From Poteriospumella lacustris (Eukaryota > Sar > Chrysophyceae > Chromulinales > Dinobryaceae): 64,000 nucleotides of DNA. Of the stretch, positions 56,203-64,000 are shown one piece after another (positions within the stretch are counted from its first letter, which is position 1; each line of letters opens with the position of its first letter). The position numbers and the translations under genes are program-made. The notes under the pieces were generated by a model. That model did not search any database. It saw only the letters and a list, made by a program, of their open reading frames with translations, and was not told the DNA's origin. The stretch is from NCBI GenBank assembly GCA_008000375.1, contig SMOI01000009.1, positions 138,437-202,436 of the forward strand, in the 5' to 3' direction.

Positions 56203-59200
56203 CGATTGATTTGATCTGTTCGCAACCCTTGACAAGGCAACAGACGAAAGATGTCGGGCAGTGCGCAAACGCAACTGGCCAATCAAGTATTTGTGCGCAA
56301 CTTGCCGTACGATGTCTCCGACGAAGACTTGACGGCGTTGTTCGAAGAGGTGGGACCGTTGAAGAATGTGTCGATTGCCAAGGAGGCCAATGGCAAGTCG
56401 CGAGGCTTTGGATTTGTGAAGTTGTAAGTGGCGGCGACGTGTCCGCGACGTGTTGAACGACGTGTGAGTGACTTGTGTGTGCCCTGGACCACGACAGTGC
56501 GCTGGAGGACGATGCGAAGGCCGCGCTGACGAAACTGCAGGGCCACGATATCAAGGGCCGCAAGTTGAAGCTGGAGTTGGGCATCAAGAAGGACAACGAC
56601 TCGAAGAAGCGCAAGCGCGACGACGGCGAGGCGGCTGAGCAGACCCCCGCGGCACCTACGGCACCTGCTGCGAAGCCCGCGAAGACGCCCGCTACGGCAG
56701 CAGTCACCAAGGCCACCGAGGACGCCAAGGCGAAGCCTGCCAAGGCCCCGAAGAAGGACGCCGCGCCGGTCGTCGCTGACGTCGAGACGGCGAAGGCCGC
56801 CGACGCGAAGACCGACGCGACGGACGCCGCCGAGGCGGTGAGCCGCGGTCGACAGGTGCTGGTGTTCGGCGTGCCGCTGGACGTGAACAAGAAGATCTTC
56901 TCGCGCGTGCTGGACAAGGTCGTGCGCAAGGTGCGCGTGGAGTTCGTGACGGAGGGCCACCCGGTGAGCGAGAGCGCGCTGATCACGTACCCGGCGGGCA
57001 AGGTCGTGCTGCTGACGACGAACTCGCGGCCCGACGCGCAGAAGATCGTGGAGGCGCTGAACAAGGAGACGATCGGCAACCTGGGCTTCGGCAAGTTCAA
57101 CTTCAGCGAGGACGCGGCGAAGGGGAAGAAGGAGGCCGCCGAGGCGGCGGAGGAGGCCGCCGGCGACGCGGACGAGGCGGTGGCGGAGATGTTCCGCACG
57201 AAGAACATGCTGAAGCAGCGACTGATCGCGCGGCTGCACTCGGAGATCGCGCCGCTGGCGCACCGCAAGAAGCGCTGTCGCCTGATCATCCGCAACTTGT
57301 CGTTCCAGGCGCGCGACCTGCACATCATGGAGCGCATGAAGCGCTTCGGGCCCATCGTGGACATCGACCTGCCCATCACGGTGCTGGAGAAGCCGCTGAA
57401 GAAGCGCGGCCCCAAGGGCGGCGACGCGGCCGCTGAGACTGGCGGCGAGCCCGCGGCGCCGGCGACGAAGCAAGTGGAGACGCACCGCGGCTTCGCGTTC
57501 ATCACGTTTCTGTGCGAGGCGGACGCGAAGAACGCGGTGGCGCAGAGCAACGTGGCGGGCCAAGTGCTGAAGATCTGCAACCGCGAGGTGGCCGTGGACC
57601 ACTGCTACAGCAAGGACACCTACCTGAAGTTCGGCAGCAACCCGCCGCCCGAGGAGGCCGCTGACGCTGACGCCGACGCGGCGGCCGCAGCGACCGGCGA
57701 CGACGACGCCGCAGCCGACGACGCCGCGCAGAGCGACGATGACGACGAGGCAGACGACGCCTCTGCGGCCGACGAGGACGACGCGGAGACGGACGAGGAC
57801 GAGGACGACGGGTCGCTGGAGGAGGACCACGGCTCGGACCTCGACCTGAGCGACGACGAGGACGGCGACGAGGCCGCGCCGAAGGACAAAGACGCGTACG
57901 TGAGCACGACGAAGAACCAGCAGCTGATCGGCGGCGACGTGAACGAGGGCCGCACGTTGTTCCTGCGCAACCTGGCGTACGACATGACGGCGGAGGACAT
58001 CAAGGCGGTGCTGCAGCGCTACGGCCGCGTGGAGCTGGCGCTGGTGGTGAAGGACAAGGCGACGGGGACGTCGAAGGGGTCGGCGTTCGTGAAGTTCGCG
58101 GACGCGCTGAGTGCGGACCGGTGTCTGAAGGAGTGCGAGGTGTCGGGCGTGGAGATCAAGCACAAGAACGTGAAGGTGGCGCGGGCCATCGACCGCGACT
58201 CGGCGGAGAAGATCAAGCAGGGCCAGAAGCCCGGCAAGGACAAGCGCAACCTGTACCTGGCCAACGAGGGGCTGGCGCTCGACGGCGACGCCACGGCGCA
58301 CATGAACGAGCACGACCGCGAGAAGCGCACGCGGGCGCAGGCGGACAAGAAGAAGAAGCTGCAGAACCCGCTGTTCTTCGTGTCGCACGAGCGGCTGTCG
58401 ATCCGCAACCTCGCGAAGCACGTGAAGGACCACGACCTGAAGATCCTCTGTCTCAAGGCGACCAAGGCCGGCCTCAACAAGGACCTCGTATCGCTGCAGG
58501 ACATGCAGAACCTGCAGCAGGCGCAGGGGCCCGAGCTCTTCGACGCGCCGCCGTCGTCGTCGTCGTCTGGGGCGGCGTCGTCGTCGTCTGCGGCGTCGTC
58601 GTCGACGGTGAAGCTGCGGTCGATCAACCAGTACAGCCTGCAGGACCTGCGCTCGCTGCCCACCTTCGACTCGAAGACGTGCATTCGGTCGGCGAAGGTG
58701 ATTCTGGACCTCGACCGCGCGGCGAAGGACGCGGCGAACAAGGCGGCGGCGGCGCCGTCGCGGGGCTACGGCTTCGTCGAGTTCAGCCACCACGCGTTCG
58801 CCCTGGCGTGTCTGCGCGAGCTGAACCACAACGCCGCGTACGAGCAGATGGCGCAGCAGGTGGCGGGCAAGGACAAGGAGGCGCGCACGCGGCTGATCGC
58901 CGAGTTCAGTCTGGAGAACATCCGCAAGGTGAAGATCCTCAAGGACCGCCAGGACCGCGTCGAGACGCGTCGCGAGCAGCAGCGCGCGCTGAGCAACGCG
59001 ACGGCTGAAGAGAAGCTGGCGCGCAAGAAGGAGAAGCGTCGGCTGCAGCGCGAGCAGAAGCGTCAGCGCCAGGCGACGAAGAACGAAGAGGCGGCGGGCG
59101 GCGAAGCGGCGAGTGACGCGGCCCCTGCGGCGGCGGCGCCGGCGTCGAAGAAGCGCAAGCACGACGACGTCGCGGCGGCGCCGGGCGGCAATGGCGAGGC

Positions 59201-59345
59201 GGCGGCCAGCAAGAAGGCGAAGAAGGTGACCATCCGCGACGCGGCGGCGGCTCCGGCAGCGGCCCCGGCGGCGAAGGCGGCGACGGCGACGGCGTCGGCG
59301 GCCCCGAAGAAGAGCAGTCTGAAGAAGACGAAGTGAGGCGGCGGC
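56203..59345 (+). repeat. Left arm of inverted duplication carrying the RBM28-like gene
   Basis: About 3.14 kb mirroring 59706-62857. Identity starts 48 bp before the ATG and ends about 9 bp after the stop codon. Only a 9-bp indel (three Ser codons) and one substitution were noticed in coding DNA. Confidence 0.92.
56251..59336 (+). CDS. RBM28: RBM28/Nop4-like multi-RRM nucleolar protein, copy A
   Basis: Exons 56251..56423 and 56498..59336, with a 74-bp intron, give 1003 residues. RRM1 (about 13-86) has VFVRNLPYDV and SRGFGFVKF. A degenerate RRM-like unit near 176-250 has RQVLVFGVPL. RRM3 (about 318-420) has CRLIIRNLSF and HRGFAFITF. RRM4 (about 530-610) has RTLFLRNLAYDM and KGSAFVKF. A final long RRM (RLSIRNLAKHVKD ... 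GYGFVEFSHHAFA, about 690-830) contains an inserted loop, as in RBM28/Nop4. The segment KRNLYLANEGL before it is also typical. Acidic and Lys/Ala-rich linkers and a basic C-terminus suit a nucleolar protein. Nop4 is needed for 60S pre-rRNA processing; RBM28 also associates with spliceosomal snRNPs. Confidence 0.92.
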
Positions 59346-59705
59346 GGCGGCAGCAGCAGCGGCAGTAGTGCCCGGGTAGAGCGGTAGAGCAGCCCTTGTA
59401 ACATAGTAACGTAGAGCGGCGACAGTGCAGTGTTTCTCACGTGACGGGCAGGTGCACAGGGCGACGTGCGAACAGACCGCGGACCACCGACGACAGCGGG
59501 CGACTGGCGCTCAGAACGGACCAACGGCGACAGCTGCCAGTGTCTCTTCCAGATCACACGGAACGTCCGCCAGCCCACCGCAAAGTACGTCCCGCATGCC
59601 CTGCACACACAACCACAGCGACCCGGAGAGACGGAGAGACGGTCGCTATTTATACACCGCGTTACACAGACCGCAATACTCGCTACACCCATAGCCGCTG
59701 CCGCC
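59346..59705. other. Unique spacer between RBM28 inverted copies
   Basis: About 360 bp without homology to the arms and no gene recognised. It must hold both convergent 3' ends. Confidence 0.6.
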
Positions 59706-62700
59706 AACGCCGCCTCACTTCGTCTTCTTCAGACTGCTCTTCTTCGGGGCCGCCGTCGCCGTCGCCGTCGCCGCCTTCGCCGCCGGGGCCGCTGCCGGAG
59801 CCGCCGCCGCGTCGCGGATGGTCACCTTCTTCGCCTTCTTGCTGGCCGCCGCCTCGCCATTGCCGCCCGGCGCCGCCGCGACGTCGTCGTGCTTGCGCTT
59901 CTTCGACGCCGGCGCCGCCGCCGCAGGGGCCGCGTCACTCGCCGCTTCGCCGCCCGCCGCCTCTTCGTTCTTCGTCGCCTGGCGCTGACGCTTCTGCTCG
60001 CGCTGCAGCCGACGCTTCTCCTTCTTGCGCGCCAGCTTCTCTTCAGCCGTCGCGTTGCTCAGCGCGCGCTGCTGCTCGCGACGCGTCTCGACGCGGTCCT
60101 GGCGGTCCTTGAGGATCTTCACCTTGCGGATGTTCTCCAGACTGAACTCGGCGATCAGCCGCGTGCGCGCCTCCTTGTCCTTGCCCGCCACCTGCTGCGC
60201 CATCTGCTCGTACGCGGCGTTGTGGTTCAGCTCGCGCAGACACGCCAGGGCGAACGCGTGGTGGCTGAACTCGACGAAGCCGTAGCCCCGCGACGGCGCC
60301 GCCGCCGCCTTGTTCGCCGCGTCCTTCGCCGCGCGGTCGAGGTCCAGAATCACCTTCGCCGACCGAATGCACGTCTTCGAGTCGAAGGTGGGCAGCGAGC
60401 GCAGGTCCTGCAGGCTGTACTGGTTGATCGACCGCAGCTTCACCGTCGACGACGACGCCGCAGACGACGACGACGCCGCCCCAGACGACGACGACGAGGA
60501 CGACGACGGCGGCGCGTCGAAGAGCTCGGGCCCCTGCGCCTGCTGCAGGTTCTGCATGTCCTGCAGCGATACGAGGTCCTTGTTGAGGCCGGCCTTGGTC
60601 GCCTTGAGACAGAGGATCTTCAGGTCGTGGTCCTTCACGTGCTTCGCGAGGTTGCGGATCGACAGCCGCTCGTGCGACACGAAGAACAGCGGGTTCTGCA
60701 GCTTCTTCTTCTTGTCCGCCTGCGCCCGCGTGCGCTTCTCGCGGTCGTGCTCGTTCATGTGCGCCGTGGCGTCGCCGTCGAGCGCCAGCCCCTCGTTGGC
60801 CAGGTACAGGTTGCGCTTGTCCTTGCCGGGCTTCTGGCCCTGCTTGATCTTCTCCGCCGAGTCGCGGTCGATGGCCCGCGCCACCTTCACGTTCTTGTGC
60901 TTGATCTCCACGCCCGACACCTCGCACTCCTTCAGACACCGGTCCGCACTCAGCGCGTCCGCGAACTTCACGAACGCCGACCCCTTCGACGTCCCCGTCG
61001 CCTTGTCCTTCACCACCAGCGCCAGCTCCACGCGGCCGTAGCGCTGCAGCACCGCCTTGATGTCCTCCGCCGTCATGTCGTACGCCAGGTTGCGCAGGAA
61101 CAACGTGCGGCCCTCGTTCACGTCGCCGCCGATCAGCTGCTGGTTCTTCGTCGTGCTCACGTACGCGTCTTTGTCCTTCGGCGCGGCCTCGTCGCCGTCC
61201 TCGTCGTCGCTCAGGTCGAGGTCCGAGCCGTGGTCCTCCTCCAGCGACCCGTCGTCCTCGTCCTCGTCCGTCTCCGCGTCGTCCTCGTCGGCCGCAGAGG
61301 CGTCGTCTGCCTCGTCGTCATCGTCGCTCTGCGCGGCGTCGTCGGCTGCGGCGTCGTCGTCGCCGGTCGCTGCGGCCGCCGCGTCGGCGTCAGCGTCAGC
61401 GGCCTCCTCGGGCGGCGGGTTGCTGCCGAACTTCAGGTAGGTGTCCTTGCTGTAGCAGTGGTCCACGGCCACCTCGCGGTTGCAGATCTTCAGCACTTGG
61501 CCCGCCACGTTGCTCTGCGCCACCGCGTTCTTCGCGTCCGCCTCGCACAGAAACGTGATGAACGCGAAGCCGCGGTGCGTCTCCACTTGCTTCGTCGCCG
61601 GCGCCGCGGGCTCGCCGCCAGTCTCAGCGGCCGCGTCGCCGCCCTTGGGGCCGCGCTTCTTCAGCGGCTTCTCCAGCACCGTGATGGGCAGGTCGATGTC
61701 CACGATGGGCCCGAAGCGCTTCATGCGCTCCATGATGTGCAGGTCGCGCGCCTGGAACGACAAGTTGCGGATGATCAGGCGACAGCGCTTCTTGCGGTGC
61801 GCCAGCGGCGCGATCTCCGAGTGCAGCCGCGCGATCAGTCGCTGCTTCAGCATGTTCTTCGTGCGGAACATCTCCGCCACCGCCTCGTCCGCGTCGCCGG
61901 CGGCCTCCTCCGCCGCCTCGGCGGCCTCCTTCTTCCCCTTCGCCGCGTCCTCGCTGAAGTTGAACTTGCCGAAGCCCAGGTTGCCGATCGTCTCCTTGTT
62001 CAGCGCCTCCACGATCTTCTGCGCGTCGGGCCGCGAGTTCGTCGTCAGCAGCACGACCTTGCCCGCCGGGTACGTGATCAGCGCGCTCTCGCTCACCGGG
62101 TGGCCCTCCGTCACGAACTCCACGCGCACCTTGCGCACGACCTTGTCCAGCACGCGCGAGAAGATCTTCTTGTTCACGTCCAGCGGCACGCCGAACACCA
62201 GCACCTGTCGACCGCGGCTCACCGCCTCGGCGGCGTCCGTCGCGTCGGTCTTCGCGTCGGCGGCCTTCGCCGTCTCGACGTCAGCGACGACCGGCGCGGC
62301 GTCCTTCTTCGGGGCCTTGGCAGGCTTCGCCTTGGCGTCCTCGGTGGCCTTGGTGACTGCTGCCGTAGCGGGCGTCTTCGCGGGCTTCGCAGCAGGTGCC
62401 GTAGGTGCCGCGGGGGTCTGCTCAGCCGCCTCGCCGTCGTCGCGCTTGCGCTTCTTCGAGTCGTTGTCCTTCTTGATGCCCAACTCCAGCTTCAACTTGC
62501 GGCCCTTGATATCGTGGCCCTGCAGTTTCGTCAGCGCGGCCTTCGCATCGTCCTCCAGCGCACTGTCGTGGTCCAGGGCACACACAAGTCACTCACACGT
62601 CGTTCAACACGTCGCGGACACGTCGCCGCCACTTACAACTTCACAAATCCAAAGCCTCGCGACTTGCCATTGGCCTCCTTGGCAATCGACACATTCTTCA

Positions 62701-62857
62701 ACGGTCCCACCTCTTCGAACAACGCCGTCAAGTCTTCGTCGGAGACATCGTACGGCAAGTTGCGCACAAATACTTGATTGGCCAGTTGCGTTTGCGCACT
62801 GCCCGACATCTTTCGTCTGTTGCCTTGTCAAGGGTTGCGAACAGATCAAATCAATCG
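59706..62857 (-). repeat. Right arm of inverted duplication carrying the RBM28-like gene
   Basis: Reverse complement of 56203-59345, 9 bp longer because of three extra serine codons (near 60490). Long open frames on the strand opposite each gene are by-products of GC-rich coding sequence. Confidence 0.92.
59715..62809 (-). CDS. RBM28: RBM28/Nop4-like multi-RRM nucleolar protein, copy B
   Basis: Exons complement(62637..62809) and complement(59715..62562) give 1006 residues. It differs from copy A only by three extra residues in the Ser run after FDAPP and by Thr for Ser near the C-terminus (TATATAAPKK), both inside simple-repeat codons. The domains are the same as in copy A. Its upstream DNA beyond 48 bp is unrelated to that of copy A, so the two copies could be expressed differently. 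It is head to head with the TRAP-alpha gene. Confidence 0.92.
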
Positions 62858-63316
62858 TTTGTTTAGCGGTGGGAGAGGCAAGGGTCGTATTGATCGTATA
62901 GGACAACCAGAGTTAACGACTTTGTCGTGGCGAGGCGCCATTCATTGCGGCGGCTGGGCGACTGGGTTTGGGGTTTGGCGACGGCGCGACGGCCTCCCAG
63001 ACCATCTCAGACCCGCCCAAAGGTTCTCAGACCCTTTCACCCAGACACGCACCACCAAACTAACCGTTATTTTGAGGTGTCCCTAAAGATAGGGGTGAAT
63101 TCTCCTCAGCCGCTCAGTTTGTACCTAGACGGTACCAGACCGACACAAAGCCACACAGACGGTGGAGTATCTTGACGCAAAAACCGCTGCGAAGGTCTTC
63201 AAAGACTTCTAACTTCGATTGTTTGTCTTGTTCCTTTTCTCCAGCACTGTGAAGATACATCTACTTACGGCGAGTCTCTGTTCTGACCCTTTCATTCTCT
63301 ATTTCGCAGTTTGATT
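62858..63316. other. Divergent promoter region, RBM28 copy B / TRAP-alpha
   Basis: No gene recognised. A pyrimidine-rich TTTCGCAG just before the TRAP-alpha ATG could be an acceptor of a 5'-UTR intron. Confidence 0.5.
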
Positions 63317-64000
63317 ATGATTGCTTCGTTGTCGGTTTTGCTGGTCGCATTGTTGGCCTTGGTCGTCGTTTCATCCGAAGATGTGCGAGCATTCAAGCAT
63401 CCACTGACTGACATGCCCGGTCCTGCCGAAGATGTCAGTACTGTTCAATACTTCCCCAATCAACCAGACTTGAAGTTGCCGATCGGCGAGGTTATCACTG
63501 TATTATGCCACTTCAGCAATGAAGGCAGCGGCTACTACAACATTTCGGGCGTCATGGGCAGCTTGAATGCCCCCATTGATTTCCGCCATCATTTTCAGAA
63601 CTACTCCTACAAGCCGTTCGGCATTGTGGTGAAGGGTGGCGAAGAAATCAGTCTGAAGTACACCTTCCAACTCCATCCCGAGTTGGACCCCGTCGACTAT
63701 CAGTTGGCGGTGACCGTGTTCTACGACTCCGAGTCGGAGAGCTTCAGCAACACCTTCTTCAACCAGGTATGTTGGTCGATCAGCTCAGTTCTCGTCGCTG
63801 TCACTCGCTGTGTTCTGATCTTCGTCTGTGTTGTTGTAGACGGTGGAGTTGTACCTGCCCACCAGCGAATACGACTTCGACACGATCGCGTCGGTCCTGT
63901 TCAGTCTGGCCAGCACCGGACTGGTGATTCTTCTCGCAGTGTTTGCGTGCTTTCCTGAGACCAAGTTCTCTCAGGACATGACACGCAAACTGAAGAAGCT
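63317..64000 (+). CDS. SSR1: Translocon-associated protein subunit alpha (3' end outside window)
   Basis: Exon 1 is 63317..63766. Exon 2 runs from 63840 past the window end (73-bp intron, phase 0). A signal peptide (MIASLSVLLVALLALVVVSS) is followed by a beta-sandwich luminal domain. It has the TRAP-alpha pattern GEVITVLCHFSNEG, FRHHFQNYSYKPFG, EISLKYTFQLHPEL and FSNTFFNQ|TVELYLP. The membrane helix is IASVLFSLASTGLVILLAVF, followed by the start of a basic cytosolic tail (MTRKLKK). TRAP assists Sec61 translocation and glycosylation at the ER. Unlike vertebrate TRAP-alpha it lacks a long acidic calcium-binding N-terminal stretch. Confidence 0.9.

Noticed and set aside
56283-62777. Long open frames (959 and 1103 codons) antisense to the RBM28-like genes
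   Set aside because: Arg/Leu/Val-rich mirror translations; the RRM motifs lie on the other strand of each arm.

Overview
This is eukaryotic nuclear DNA. It has spliceosomal genes with short GT-AG introns (mostly 55-80 bp), single-gene transcription units on both strands, and typical eukaryotic products: Rho GTPase, WASH-complex FAM21, SDE2, EMC6, TRAP-alpha, myosin, FYVE-RhoGEF, and complex I 24 kDa subunit. A protein built of helicase-associated-type repeats, together with bipartite-looking N-termini carrying an Ala-Phe junction on this protein and on ribose-5-phosphate isomerase, points to a stramenopile, possibly a photosynthetic or formerly photosynthetic one. That assignment is inference only.

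Layout. 0-6.2 kb: end of a Rho GTPase gene, helicase-associated-repeat protein, coiled-coil protein, EF-hand protein. 6.7-11.2 kb: FAM21/WASHC2, with a perfect internal tandem duplication in its acidic LF-repeat tail. 11.8-14.0 kb: two copies of ribosomal protein SA, tail to tail. 14.4-15.4 kb: ribose-5-phosphate isomerase. 16.5-19.9 kb: two copies of the complex I 24 kDa subunit, tail to tail, with an isomerase remnant between them. 19.9-24.2 kb: secreted EHD-like GTPase, coiled-coil protein, and two tandem copies of a small gene. 24.7-34 kb: SDE2-CCCH-SPRY-SAP protein, seven-TM protein, UBXN7-like protein, acyl-CoA desaturase, coiled-coil protein. 34-46 kb: a very GC-rich block with a giant myosin and a kinesin-light-chain-like TPR protein. 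46.6-55.6 kb: sulfotransferase-like protein, EMC6, FKBP-CS protein, UDP-sugar epimerase, DH-PH-FYVE protein. 56.2-62.9 kb: two tail-to-tail copies of an RBM28/Nop4-like RNA-binding protein. 63.3 kb to end: TRAP-alpha, cut by the window.

The most unusual feature is architectural. Three unrelated housekeeping genes each occur as a convergent inverted pair. The arms are virtually identical, introns included, and are separated by unique spacers of about 350-450 bp. Flanking and untranslated DNA has diverged, so the arms look homogenised by gene conversion rather than newly copied or mis-assembled. Direct tandem duplications (inside FAM21, and the small-gene pair) add to a picture of active local duplication.

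No tRNA, rRNA, transposon, virus or CRISPR array was found. Exon boundaries were placed by hand from splice signals and reading-frame phase. Total lengths come out in frame for every complete gene except myosin.
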